Assembly (NCBI RefSeq): GCF_900111895.1
Contig: NZ_FOKB01000005.1
Location: 399,718-463,717, forward strand
Direction: 5' to 3'
Origin: Pseudomonas simiae
Lineage (GTDB): Bacteria; Pseudomonadota; Gammaproteobacteria; Pseudomonadales; Pseudomonadaceae
Length of the DNA: 64,000 nt
Part shown: piece by piece, positions 1 through 8,771 of the stretch
Layout: each line of letters starts with the position of its first letter
Position numbering within the stretch: the first letter of the stretch is position 1
The notes under the pieces: model-generated
Databases searched by the model: none
What the model was told of the DNA's origin: nothing
The model's input: the letters and a program-made list of their open reading frames with translations, nothing else
Made by a program: the position numbers and the translations under genes

Positions 1-68
1 AAACAGCACAGATACAACGCGGCGTTCAACTGAGCAGCAGGCACACATTCAGCCGCAGGAGGCTCGCC

Positions 69-1103
69 ATGCACGCTCAATTGACTCGCCGCTTCACACA
101 CCGATCCCTTTTCCTGGCCCTGGCCTTGTCGCAATTCGGTGTGCTGGGCGTGGCCCATGCCGAAATGCCCGACGCGCCCACCCGCGCCGTCACCAGCGCG
201 CAAACGGCCTTCGGTGCCCTCAAGCACATCAAGGCCGGTCTGCTGGATGTGGCCTACGCCGAAGTTGGCCCGGCCACGGGGCCGGCGGTGATCTTGCTGC
301 ATGGCTGGCCCTACGATATCGACAGCTACGCCCAGGTCGCCCCGCTGCTGGCGGCCAAGGGTTATCGCGTGTTGATCCCCTACGCCCGGGGCTATGGTGA
401 CACCCGTTTCCTCTCGGACAAGACCCTGCGCAACGGCCAACCGGCGGCGCTGGCCAGTGATGTGATCGACTTCATGGACGCGCTGAAGATCAAACAAGCC
501 GTACTCGGCGGCTACGACTGGGGCGCGCGTTCGGCGGACATCGTTTCAGCGCTGTGGCCGGAGCGGGTCAAGGCGCTGGTGTCGGTCAGCGGTTACCTGA
601 TCGGCAACCAGGCGGCGGGCAAGAATCCTTTGCCGCCTAAAGCCGAGCTGCAATGGTGGTATCAGTTCTACTTTGCGACCGAGCGCGGTGCCGCCGGTTA
701 TCAGAAGAACACCCACGATTTTGCCAAGCTGATCTGGCAACTGGCTTCGCCGCAATGGAAGTTCGATGACGCCACCTTCGACCGCAGCGCCAAGGGCCTG
801 GAGAACCCGGACCATGTCGCGATCACCGTGTTCAACTACCGCTGGCGCCTGGGTCTGGTGCAGGGGGAAACGCAGTACGCGCCCTTGGAGCAGAAACTCG
901 CCCAGGCGCCGTCGATTGGCGTGCCGACCATCACCCTCGAAGGCGATGCCAACGGCGCCCCGCACCCTCAACCTGAAGATTACGCCAAGCGTTTTACCGG
1001 CAAGTACGCGTTCCGCCTGATCAACGGCGGTGTGGGCCACAACCTGCCTCAGGAAGCGCCCGAAGCGTTTGCCAAGGCAATCATTGACGCGGATCACCTG
1101 TGA
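69..1103 (+). CDS. Secreted alpha/beta hydrolase, epoxide hydrolase/haloalkane dehalogenase-like
   Basis: 344 residues. A signal peptide ends near residue 31 (VAHA-E), so the enzyme should act in the periplasm or outside. The fold signature is clear: an HGWP oxyanion-hole motif at 79-82 and GGYDWGAR at 147-154, with Asp150 at the nucleophile elbow instead of Ser, which is the mark of the epoxide hydrolase/dehalogenase branch. A C-terminal GVGHNLP supplies the likely catalytic His. The substrate cannot be read from sequence. The start follows AGGAGG at 57-62. Its TGA overlaps the ATG of the cytochrome P460 gene (TGATG), so the two are translationally coupled. Confidence 0.85.
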   Translation: MHAQLTRRFTHRSLFLALALSQFGVLGVAHAEMPDAPTRAVTSAQTAFGALKHIKAGLLDVAYAEVGPATGPAVILLHGWPYDIDSYAQVAPLLAAKGYRVLIPYARGYGDTRFLSDKTLRNGQPAALASDVIDFMDALKIKQAVLGGYDWGARSADIVSALWPERVKALVSVSGYLIGNQAAGKNPLPPKAELQWWYQFYFATERGAAGYQKNTHDFAKLIWQLASPQWKFDDATFDRSAKGLENPDHVAITVFNYRWRLGLVQGETQYAPLEQKLAQAPSIGVPTITLEGDANGAPHPQPEDYAKRFTGKYAFRLINGGVGHNLPQEAPEAFAKAIIDADHL

Positions 1104-1582
1104 TGAAGCGCTTGTGTATAGCCGCATTGGCCCTGGCGAGTTCGGCCTGTGCATTGGCCGACAGCGCTCCGTCACCGATCTACGGCGTGACCATTCCCGA
1201 CGGCTACCGCCAATGGGAATTGGTGGCGCCCGCCCAGGAGGCGGATCCGTTGAACGAGCTGCGCGTGGTGCTGGGCAACAGTGCCGCGCTCAAGGCTTAC
1301 CGAGAGGGCAAGCTGCCTTTCCCGGATGGCACCGTCCTGGCCAAATTGGCGTGGAAGCATGAACAGTCGCCGGAGTTCAAGACTGCGTCCATCCCCGGCG
1401 CGGCGACCACGGTACAGTTCATGGTCAAGGACTCGAAGAAATACGCGTCCACCGGAGGCTGGGGGTTCGGCCGGTTCATCAATGGCAAGCCGGCCGATGA
1501 AGCGCAGCACCAGACGTGCTTTGCGTGCCACCAGGCATTGGTGAAGGATCGGGATTATGTCTTTACCAAACTGGCACCCTGA
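1103..1582 (+). CDS. Cytochrome P460 family protein
   Basis: 159 residues from the ATG at 1103; a GTG three bases earlier would add one residue. The N-terminus (MKRLCIAALALASSACALA-D) is a Sec signal peptide with a possible lipobox-like Cys. A single c-type haem motif, CFACH, lies near the C-terminus, as in P460 proteins of non-nitrifiers, where the role (hydroxylamine or NO handling) is mostly unproven. It overlaps the upstream hydrolase gene by one base, suggesting joint expression. Its last 28 bp overlap the 3' end of the convergent permease gene. Confidence 0.82.
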   Translation: MKRLCIAALALASSACALADSAPSPIYGVTIPDGYRQWELVAPAQEADPLNELRVVLGNSAALKAYREGKLPFPDGTVLAKLAWKHEQSPEFKTASIPGAATTVQFMVKDSKKYASTGGWGFGRFINGKPADEAQHQTCFACHQALVKDRDYVFTKLAP

Positions 1583-2952
1583 AAGCGCGAGAACGGGTAG
1601 GCGATCCACAGCCAGATAAACCAGGCCGGCATCACGCACAGCGCCAGGCGTGTATCCGGCCGCAACGCCAGCAGGCCCAGCACAAACGCGAGAAACGCCA
1701 GCGAGAACCAGGCCATCGGCACCCCACCAGGCATCTTGTAGAGGGATTTGGCATGCAGGTCCGGACGTTTTTTGCGGTAGGCAATGTAGGACGCCAGGAT
1801 CGTCGACCAGGTAAAGATCACCAGGATTGCCGACACGGTTGACACGATGGTGAAGGCGGTCATCACCTCCGGCACGACAAACAGCAACACCAGCCCCAGC
1901 AACATCAGCAAGGTGGTAAAGGCCAGGCTGATAAACGGCACGCTGCTCTTGGACAAACGCCGGAAGATCCCCGGTGCATCCCCCAGGTCTGCCAAGCCGA
2001 ACAACATGCGGCTGGCGGAAAACACGCCACTGTTGGCCGACGATGCCGCCGAGGTCAGCACGACGAAATTGACGATGCCCGCCGCTGCCGGAAACCCCGC
2101 CACCAGGAACAACTCCACGAACGGGCTCTTGCTCGGCGAGACGTGCTGCCATGAGGTCACCGCGATGATGCATGCCAGGGCCAGCACGTAGAACAGGATG
2201 ATGCGCAGCGGGATCGAGTTGATTGCCTTGGGCAGCGTCTTCTCCGGCGCACGGGTTTCGGCGGCGGCGGTGCCGATCAGCTCGGTGCCGGCAAAGGAGA
2301 AAATCGCCATCTGGAACCCGGCAAAAAAGCCGAACAGGCCATTGGGAAACGCGGCCTGCGGGTCCAATAAATGGGTGAATGAAGCCGTGACTCCGGTCGG
2401 CGAGACAAACGAACTGGCGATCAGGACCCCACTCACGCCGATCAAGGTCAGCACGGCAATGAGCTTGATGATCGCGAACCAGAACTCCACTTCGCCAAAC
2501 AGCCTGACCGTCAATACATTCAACGCAAACAACGTGAGCAGCATGCCCACTGCCGGCATCCAGGCCGGCACATGGGGGAACCAGTACTGGAAGAAGCCAC
2601 CGACCACCACCGCGTCCCCGATCACCGCCACGCTCCAGCTCAACCAATACGACCAGCCCAGGAAAAACGCCGCGCGCGGCCCCAGGTAGGCGCCGGCAAA
2701 ATCGGCGAAGCTCTTGAAGTTGAGGTTCGACAGCAGCAGTTCGCCCATGGCGCGCATGACGAAATACACAAAGAGCCCGATGATCATGTAAATCAGGATG
2801 ATCGAGGTGCCGGACAGCGCAATGATCTTGCCGGAGCCCATGAACAGACCGGTGCCGATTGCACCGCCCATGGCCATCAACTGGATATGGCGGTTGCTCA
2901 GGGTGCGTTGCAACGCAGGCTTCTCATAAAGCCCGGACGTGGTTGTTTTCAT
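1555..2952 (-). CDS. CycA-like amino acid permease (APC family)
   Basis: 465 residues and about 12 membrane segments. It begins LSNRHIQLMAMGGAIGTGLF, the conserved TM1 segment of the AAT group of the APC superfamily, and keeps the SFAGTELIGTAAAE region typical of CycA/ProY/AroP proteins. The closest impression is the D-serine/D-alanine/glycine transporter CycA (about 470 aa). An upstream in-frame start would add 39 residues without family support; the ATG at 2952 has AAGAGG upstream. It lies 58 bp downstream of the acetylpolyamine amidohydrolase gene on the same strand, so the substrate in this operon may be an amine or amino acid linked to that enzyme (inference). Confidence 0.85.
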   Translation of the reverse strand: MKTTTSGLYEKPALQRTLSNRHIQLMAMGGAIGTGLFMGSGKIIALSGTSIILIYMIIGLFVYFVMRAMGELLLSNLNFKSFADFAGAYLGPRAAFFLGWSYWLSWSVAVIGDAVVVGGFFQYWFPHVPAWMPAVGMLLTLFALNVLTVRLFGEVEFWFAIIKLIAVLTLIGVSGVLIASSFVSPTGVTASFTHLLDPQAAFPNGLFGFFAGFQMAIFSFAGTELIGTAAAETRAPEKTLPKAINSIPLRIILFYVLALACIIAVTSWQHVSPSKSPFVELFLVAGFPAAAGIVNFVVLTSAASSANSGVFSASRMLFGLADLGDAPGIFRRLSKSSVPFISLAFTTLLMLLGLVLLFVVPEVMTAFTIVSTVSAILVIFTWSTILASYIAYRKKRPDLHAKSLYKMPGGVPMAWFSLAFLAFVLGLLALRPDTRLALCVMPAWFIWLWIAYPFSRFQGASLVKT

Positions 2953-3010
2953 CACAAAACCTCTTGTTATGTTTTTGAGTTTTGGCAGAAGAAAAGACGA
3001 CGGATTGTTG

Positions 3011-4045
3011 TTATCGGGTGTTGCTTTCGAAACCGTGCAGTACGTTGACGGCGTTGATGCCGATTTCATCGACCATGTAGCCGCCTTCCATCACGAACAG
3101 GGTTGGCACTCCGACGCTGGCGATGATTTCACCCATACCGAGGAAGTCCTGGCTGTCGAGGAGGAAGTGGCTGATGGGGTCGTCCTTGAAGGTGTCGACC
3201 CCCAGGGAGATCACCAGCACGTCGGGGGCAAAGTCGCGCAGTTGCCGACAGGCATCGATCAGGGCGGTCTGGTAGTGATCCCAGGTGGTGTTTTTGGGCA
3301 GCGGGTAATTCAGGTTGAAACCCTCTCCCGCGCCCGCGCCGCGTTCGTTGGCAGCGCCGGAGAAATACGGATAAGACACCGCCGGGTCGCCATGCAGGGA
3401 AATGAACAGTACGTCCGGGCGATCGTAGAAAATATTCTGCGTGCCGTTGCCGTGGTGGAAATCCACATCCAGCACCGCCACGCGCTTGGCGCCTTGGGTC
3501 ACGGCGTGCTGTGCGGCAATCGCTGCGTTGTTGAGGTAGCAATAACCGCCCATGTATTCGCGGGCCGCGTGGTGGCCCGGTGGGCGGCACAGGGCGAACG
3601 CACTCTGATGGCCTTCGCCGATCAGCGCCAGGCCGGTCAAGGCGATATCCGCGCTGGTTTTGACCGCATCCCAGGTGGTGCGGGTAATCGGCGAGCCTGC
3701 GTCCATGGCAAAGAAACCGAGCTTGCCGTCGATAAACTCCGGCACCTGCTGGTTGGCCAGGTCACGGACCGGCCATACCAGGGGCAATGCGTCATGGCTG
3801 CGACCGATGGCGCTCCATTCGGCCCAAGCGGTTTCCAGGAAGGTCACATAGCGCTCGCTGTGGGCGTTGACATAACAGGCCCGATCAAAGCGGCGCGGTG
3901 TGATGATATCGCCCAGGCCAACCTGCCTGACGCGGTCACGCACGGTGTCGGCGCGGCTCGGTTGTTCGAATGAAGGTTTCAGCACGCCGTCTTTGAGTTC
4001 GGTGCCGTGGTGCAAACGGTGGGTTTCGCTAAAAACAGTCAACAT
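3011..4045 (-). CDS. Acetylpolyamine amidohydrolase (histone-deacetylase-like, zinc)
   Basis: 344 residues. It deacetylates N-acetylated polyamines to free polyamine plus acetate. The zinc and catalytic residues fall at the positions known for Mycoplana ramosa APAH: His158/His159 (RPPGHHA), zinc ligands Asp195 and His197 (DVDFHHGNG) and Asp284 (GVDTFKDDP), and Tyr323 (GGY). Length and numbering both match, so this is an APAH and not a generic HDAC-like protein. It is the first gene of a two-gene unit with the permease and diverges from an Lrp/AsnC regulator, whose inducer may be the substrate or product. The start at 4045 leaves a 121-bp shared promoter region. Confidence 0.9.
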   Translation of the reverse strand: MLTVFSETHRLHHGTELKDGVLKPSFEQPSRADTVRDRVRQVGLGDIITPRRFDRACYVNAHSERYVTFLETAWAEWSAIGRSHDALPLVWPVRDLANQQVPEFIDGKLGFFAMDAGSPITRTTWDAVKTSADIALTGLALIGEGHQSAFALCRPPGHHAAREYMGGYCYLNNAAIAAQHAVTQGAKRVAVLDVDFHHGNGTQNIFYDRPDVLFISLHGDPAVSYPYFSGAANERGAGAGEGFNLNYPLPKNTTWDHYQTALIDACRQLRDFAPDVLVISLGVDTFKDDPISHFLLDSQDFLGMGEIIASVGVPTLFVMEGGYMVDEIGINAVNVLHGFESNTR

Positions 4046-4166
4046 GGGTGGGCATCCGCCAGTAAAAGACAGGGTCTATTTTGTTCTGGCTGGCGTGGGC
4101 TTTCTTTGCTTTTACTTGCGCCACTGATAGGTTTATCGGGAATTTTTTCCTACCTGGTGCGAACTT
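4046..4166. promoter_or_regulatory. Divergent promoter region, APAH operon / Lrp-type regulator
   Basis: This 121-bp AT-rich spacer lies between the divergent deacetylase and Lrp/AsnC genes. Lrp-type regulators usually bind next to their own gene, so the operator is expected here, but I see no clean long palindrome. Confidence 0.4.
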
Positions 4167-4658
4167 ATGAAAAATAAAACCAAGCAGGTCACGCTTGATG
4201 ATACCGATCTCGCCATCCTTGCCCTGCTCCAGCAAGACGCGAGTATTTCCAACGCCCAGTTGAGTGAGCGTCTATCCCTGAGCCTCACGCCCTGCTGGCG
4301 CCGACGCAAACGCCTGGAAGAAGAAGGCGTGATCAAGGACTACCAGGCCAACCTCGACCGCAAGATGCTCGGGCTGGACATCATGGCGTTCGTGCATGTG
4401 CGTTTTGCGATCCATACCGATCATGCGCCGGATGCGTTTGAAGCCGTGGTGAAGGAACTGCCGCAAGTGTTGTCCTGCCACAAGATCACCGGTGATGCGG
4501 ATTATCTGTTGCAGGTGCTGGCGGAAGATCTGGACAGCTACAGCGAGTTTGTCGAGAGCGTGCTACGGCGGCAGTTGGGGATTGCGTCGATTCAATCGAG
4601 CCTGGCGCTGAGGGAGGTCAAGGCGACGAGTCGAGTGGCGATCCCCTTGCGTAAATAA
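4167..4658 (+). CDS. Lrp/AsnC family transcriptional regulator
   Basis: 163 residues. It opens with the family signature DDTDLAILALLQQDASISNAQLS, followed by the winged HTH recognition segment (LSLTPCWRRRKRLEEEGVI). The C-terminal RAM ligand-binding domain includes VLSCHKITGDADYLLQVL. Divergent placement next to the acetylpolyamine amidohydrolase-permease pair points to local control of that operon. The effector, an amino acid or polyamine, is inferred only. Confidence 0.92.
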   Translation: MKNKTKQVTLDDTDLAILALLQQDASISNAQLSERLSLSLTPCWRRRKRLEEEGVIKDYQANLDRKMLGLDIMAFVHVRFAIHTDHAPDAFEAVVKELPQVLSCHKITGDADYLLQVLAEDLDSYSEFVESVLRRQLGIASIQSSLALREVKATSRVAIPLRK

Positions 4659-4781
4659 GCGCTGCGCACGCCGCATTTCCAGGGCGACGGCATGGCGATT
4701 TGCCGTCACACGGAGGTGAAAAATTCGTTAACCAATTCTCTCTGAAGCCTTTTTCCCAAAAGATCAACATGTCACACTGAT

Positions 4782-4812
4782 GCGAATAATTATCAACACT
4801 TTTATTATTCGC
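4782..4812. promoter_or_regulatory. Putative Fur box and inverted repeat upstream of TonB receptor
   Basis: The 9-bp arms GCGAATAAT (4782-4790) and ATTATTCGC (4804-4812) are perfect inverted repeats. The left part, GCGAATAATTATCA, resembles Fur boxes of pseudomonad siderophore-receptor promoters. It lies 30 bp upstream of the receptor start, which fits iron repression. Confidence 0.6.
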
Positions 4813-4842
4813 CACGGAAGGCATTCGGGGAGAGTCAGTTTC

Positions 4843-6996
4843 ATGTCTGTGCAACAACACGGCGGCAAAGGTTTTTCACCCAGTCTGATGGCGTTGGCCG
4901 TCTGTCTTGCAAGTTCACCTGCGGTGTTTGCCGCTGAGGCGGAAAAAGCCGCCCCACTGGAATTGGGCGCCACCCAGATCAGTAGTGAACAGTTGGGCCA
5001 GACCACCGAAGGCACCCAGTCCTACACCACCGGAGCAATGGCGACCGCCACCAAACTCCCGCTGACCATGCGCGAGACGCCCCAAGCCGTCACGGTGATC
5101 ACCCGCCAGCGCATGGACGACCAGGCCATGACCAGCGTCAACGACGTGGTCAAGAACACGCCCGGCCTGTTCCTCAGCCAGTCCAGCGGCCCCGGTCGGC
5201 ATACGTACAGCTCACGTGGCTTCGACATCGACAACATGATGTTCGACGGCATTCCCAGCTCTTATTCCGGCTACGCCAACAGTGTGCAGCCCAACCTGGC
5301 GATGTTCGACCGTGTGGAAGTGATCCGCGGCGCCACGGGCCTGGTCACCGGCGCCGGCAACCCGTCGGCGGCGATCAACTTTGTGCGCAAGCGTCCAACC
5401 GCCACGCCGCAGGTGTCGATCACCGGTGCCGCCGGCAGCTGGAACGATTATCGCGGCGAGTTCGACGCCTCCAGCGCCTTGAATGACAGCGGCACCCTGC
5501 GCGGCCGCGTGGTGGGTTCCTACCGCGACGCCAACAGCTTTCGCAAAGGAGAAGAAAGCGACCACGGCCTGTTCTACGCCATCGGTGAAGCTGACCTCAG
5601 CGAAAACACCACTGCCACCCTGGGTTTTTCGCGCCAGGAAGACCAGACCAACTTCTTCTGGGGCGGCTTGCCCATCGGCACCGACGGCCATCACCTGAAC
5701 CTGCCCCGCTCCACCAACCCCGGCTCCGATTGGGAAAACAAGAAGCTCACCATCGACACTGTATTCGGTGATATCGAACATCGCTTCGCCAATGACTGGA
5801 AGCTCCACATCGCCGGCTCGTCATCACAGTTGGATGGCGTGTTCACCGGCACCTACCAGTCGCGCTACCAGACCACGCTGGCGCGCACCGCCTACCAATC
5901 GCACCAGGACGACAAACAGTACGGCCTGGACACGTTCCTCAGTGGCCCGGTCGAAGCCTTCGGCCGCACCCATGAAGTGGTGGTGGGCACCAGCAAACGC
6001 GTCTATGACGCCACGTCCAAGGAATACAGCCCCTACGACACCAATTACCCGTTCAATGGGGCAAAACCGGACTTCGTGCGCAACGGCAAAGGCCACAACA
6101 TCACCACCCAGGACGGCGTTTATCTGACCACCCGCCTGAACCTGGCCGACCCGCTCAAGGTGATCCTGGGTGCCCGCGTGGACTGGTACGACTACGATGA
6201 CCGCCAGGGCGACGGCGACTACAAAGTCACCCGCAACCTCACGCGCTACGCCGGCGTGATCTACGACCTGAACGACCAATACTCCGTTTACGCGAGTTAC
6301 ACAGACATCTTCACACCACAGACAGACCGGGACTTTTCGGACAAGCCGCTTGAACCTATCGTCGGCGAAAACTACGAAGTCGGTATCAAGGGCGAGTACT
6401 TCAACGGCGCACTCAACGCCAGCCTCGCCGTGTTCCAGATCGACCAGAAAAACCGCGCTACCCTGCCCGAGAGCCAAGCGGGCTGCCCGATCATGACCTG
6501 CTATGAGGCGTCCGGTATGGTACGCAGCCAAGGTATCGACCTAGAACTGCAAGGCGCACTCACCGAAAACTGGCAAGTCGGCGGCGGGTTTACGTACACC
6601 CGTGCGCATTACATCAAGGACACTAACGCGTCCAACAACAACCAGCGTTTCGACACCGACACCCCGGAACGTTTGTTCAAGCTGACCACTTCCTATCGCT
6701 TCCAGGGCCCACTGGAAAAGCTGCGCGTCGGAGGCAATGTCTACTGGCAGAGCCGCATGTACAACGATGTGGTACTCGCCAACAGCAATACCTATCGCCT
6801 GGAACAAGGCAGCTATGCCGTGGCAGACGTGATGGCCGGTTACCAGGTGAACAAGCACCTGGACCTGCAGCTGAACGTGAACAACATCTTCGACCGCACC
6901 TACTACTCGGCCATCGGCAACAGCCCGATCTGGGGTCCTAACGACACCTACGGTAACCCGCGCAGCTTTGGCGTCACGGCCAAATACAGCTTCTGA
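4843..6996 (+). CDS. TonB-dependent ferric siderophore receptor (FhuE/FpvB-like)
   Basis: 717 residues from the ATG at 4843 (GGGGAGA upstream); a longer frame from 4780 would cover the Fur box and is rejected. A signal peptide ends near residue 30 (AVFA). The plug domain contains MRETPQAVTVITRQRM and SSRGFDIDNMMFDGIP, and GNPSAAINFVRKRP is typical of hydroxamate-type siderophore receptors. The 22-strand barrel ends in the aromatic terminus YSF needed for BAM insertion. There is no N-terminal STN signalling domain, so it is a simple transporter, not a sigma/anti-sigma transducer. It brings a ferric siderophore, probably a xenosiderophore, across the outer membrane. The likely regulator is Fur. 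Confidence 0.9.
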   Translation: MSVQQHGGKGFSPSLMALAVCLASSPAVFAAEAEKAAPLELGATQISSEQLGQTTEGTQSYTTGAMATATKLPLTMRETPQAVTVITRQRMDDQAMTSVNDVVKNTPGLFLSQSSGPGRHTYSSRGFDIDNMMFDGIPSSYSGYANSVQPNLAMFDRVEVIRGATGLVTGAGNPSAAINFVRKRPTATPQVSITGAAGSWNDYRGEFDASSALNDSGTLRGRVVGSYRDANSFRKGEESDHGLFYAIGEADLSENTTATLGFSRQEDQTNFFWGGLPIGTDGHHLNLPRSTNPGSDWENKKLTIDTVFGDIEHRFANDWKLHIAGSSSQLDGVFTGTYQSRYQTTLARTAYQSHQDDKQYGLDTFLSGPVEAFGRTHEVVVGTSKRVYDATSKEYSPYDTNYPFNGAKPDFVRNGKGHNITTQDGVYLTTRLNLADPLKVILGARVDWYDYDDRQGDGDYKVTRNLTRYAGVIYDLNDQYSVYASYTDIFTPQTDRDFSDKPLEPIVGENYEVGIKGEYFNGALNASLAVFQIDQKNRATLPESQAGCPIMTCYEASGMVRSQGIDLELQGALTENWQVGGGFTYTRAHYIKDTNASNNNQRFDTDTPERLFKLTTSYRFQGPLEKLRVGGNVYWQSRMYNDVVLANSNTYRLEQGSYAVADVMAGYQVNKHLDLQLNVNNIFDRTYYSAIGNSPIWGPNDTYGNPRSFGVTAKYSF

Positions 6997-7010
6997 CCAT
7001 CGCCCGATAA

Positions 7011-7034
7011 GCGGCTACCCGTCCGGGTAGCCGC
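7011..7034. terminator. Hairpin downstream of siderophore receptor
   Basis: A perfect 10-bp stem, GCGGCTACCC / GGGTAGCCGC with a GTCC loop, lies 15 bp after the receptor stop. No U-tract follows, so it may act in 3'-end stability as much as in termination. Confidence 0.6.
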
Positions 7035-7165
7035 GCCTAAAGTCCCGCCTCCTGATGCCGATATACGGTTGGCATCACTGAATCCAATAAAAACCAAAAA
7101 AATATCTGATTCGCTCCACCCTGCCCCTCACTTTGATTCGGCCAGACCACATGGAGTAAGTGTGA

Positions 7166-8659
7166 ATGCCCACTCGCACGCGTTTTTTCGAGCACTACCG
7201 CAAAGCCGACCGCATCATGCTGGCGCTGGTCTGGCTGATGTTCCTGTTCTCCCTGGGCCTGGCGTTCTGGCACGACACCTTGATGCAAGCCATCATTGTT
7301 GGCGGCAGTACCAGCGTGGTGCTCACACTGCTCTACCGTGCGATAGGCGGCAGCCGCGTGATGCGTTGCGCCCTCGGCGCAGGTTTGATGGTCATGGCGG
7401 CGCTGCACATTAACCAGGCGCAGGGCGTGATCGAATCGCACTTCGGGATCTTCGCGTTGCTGGCGGTGCTGACGTTTTATCGCGACTGGCTGCCGATCCT
7501 GGTCGCCGCCGCCACCATCGCCGTGCACCATGTGGTATTCCATGCCCTGCAACATCAAGGCTTTCCGGTGTTTGTGATGGAGCATCACGGCGGCTGGACC
7601 ATGGTGTTCGTGCATGCCTTCTACGTGGTGATGGAGACCGTTGCCCTGCTGTACCTGGCCGTGCACAGCCAGGCCGAAGCGGTCGAGAGCCAGGAAATGC
7701 TCGAGAAGATGCTCTCCGTCACCACACAGATCTCGGCGCAAACCGCCCAGGGCGAAGGCAAGGTGCACATGTCCCTTGCCAAGCGTTTCGATCACTTCTT
7801 GCAACAGATCACCCACCTGATAGACGGCGTTGCCCGCGACTCCCACGGCCTTGGTCAACTCGGCCAGGAACTGGCCAGCGCCAGCGGCACCCTGGAAAAA
7901 GGCGCGCGGCATCAATTGGCGGAAATCACCCAGATGACCGGTTCGATGCAGCGTATGGAAGACGCCATGGGCCACATCGCCGTGCATGTCGAGCAGGCGG
8001 TGGATCACGCCGGCAAGGCCAGCCAACAGATTTTGCGTGGCCAGGAAAGTGTCGGCCGCGCCCAGCAGGAAATCACCCAGCTGGCCTCACGCCTCAACGG
8101 CACCCATGAAACGGTGCAAGGCCTGGCCTTACAGGCCGAGCAGATTGGCACGGTGCTCGATGTGATCAGCAGCATCGCCAACCAGACCAACCTGCTCGCC
8201 CTCAACGCAGCCATCGAAGCCGCCCGCGCCGGCGAGCAAGGCCGTGGCTTTGCCGTGGTCGCGGACGAAGTACGCAACCTGGCGCAGCGCACGGCAGTGT
8301 CCACCCAGGAAATCAAGACCATCATCGAGAGCCTGCAACACGGCAGCCGCCAGGCCGTGGAAGCCATGCACGACAGCCGCCAAGGCGTGGACCGCTGCGT
8401 GGAAGACAGCCAGGTCGCCGTCGATATGCTCCGCGCGGTGGGCAGCGACATCGCACAGATCGACGACCTGAACGGGCGAATCGTGACCACCACCCGCGAG
8501 CAGACCGAGGCGAACTTGGAGATTGTCGGGCGGTTGCAGTCGGTGCAGAGCATTGCGCAAAGCACCGCCAACGATGTGGAAACCCTGGCTCGCAGCAGTG
8601 AGCAGCTGCCGCCGATTGCGGTGCGGTTGGATGCGTTGGGCAGACGCTTCCATCAGTGA
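7166..8659 (+). CDS. Methyl-accepting chemotaxis protein with histidine-rich membrane sensor domain
   Basis: 497 residues. Residues 17-170 form about five or six membrane segments with almost no periplasmic loop, so there is no classic ligand-binding domain. This region is rich in His: HINQAQGVIESHF (81-93), FYRDWLP (104-110) and VHHVVFHALQH (120-130). The cytoplasmic part has the MCP signalling hairpin with IANQTNLLALNAAIEAARAGE. I see no HAMP domain. The membrane module resembles integral-membrane sensor units of some chemoreceptors and cyclases; His-coordinated metal or haem sensing is possible but unproven. The start follows GGAGTAAG. It appears to be a single-gene unit. Confidence 0.88.
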   Translation: MPTRTRFFEHYRKADRIMLALVWLMFLFSLGLAFWHDTLMQAIIVGGSTSVVLTLLYRAIGGSRVMRCALGAGLMVMAALHINQAQGVIESHFGIFALLAVLTFYRDWLPILVAAATIAVHHVVFHALQHQGFPVFVMEHHGGWTMVFVHAFYVVMETVALLYLAVHSQAEAVESQEMLEKMLSVTTQISAQTAQGEGKVHMSLAKRFDHFLQQITHLIDGVARDSHGLGQLGQELASASGTLEKGARHQLAEITQMTGSMQRMEDAMGHIAVHVEQAVDHAGKASQQILRGQESVGRAQQEITQLASRLNGTHETVQGLALQAEQIGTVLDVISSIANQTNLLALNAAIEAARAGEQGRGFAVVADEVRNLAQRTAVSTQEIKTIIESLQHGSRQAVEAMHDSRQGVDRCVEDSQVAVDMLRAVGSDIAQIDDLNGRIVTTTREQTEANLEIVGRLQSVQSIAQSTANDVETLARSSEQLPPIAVRLDALGRRFHQ

Positions 8660-8672
8660 AACCTAAGGGGCG

Positions 8673-8771
8673 TCATGTACCGAAGTTGAACGCGATCGAG
8701 ATCCGTGGCCGCGTTCCCTTAAAGCGTCGTACCGAGTGCATCAACCAGGATGGAAACATAATCAATGTCCC
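8673..8771 (-). pseudogene. Remnant of a 2OG-Fe(II) oxygenase gene (C-terminal fragment)
   Basis: The last 32 codons of a minus-strand frame read GTLIMFPSWLMHSV...RPRISIAFNFGT and stop at 8673. This is the C-terminal block of putative 2OG-Fe(II) oxygenases, with the metal-ligand His in W-x-x-HSV and the RISIAFN strand. Upstream in the same frame the sequence is not recognisable, so only a fragment survives. It lies in the 437-bp gap between a chemoreceptor gene and an MFS gene. Confidence 0.6.

Noticed and set aside
4780..4842. Upstream extension of the TonB receptor (21 residues)
   Set aside because: It would translate the Fur box. The signal peptide and ribosome site both support the ATG at 4843.
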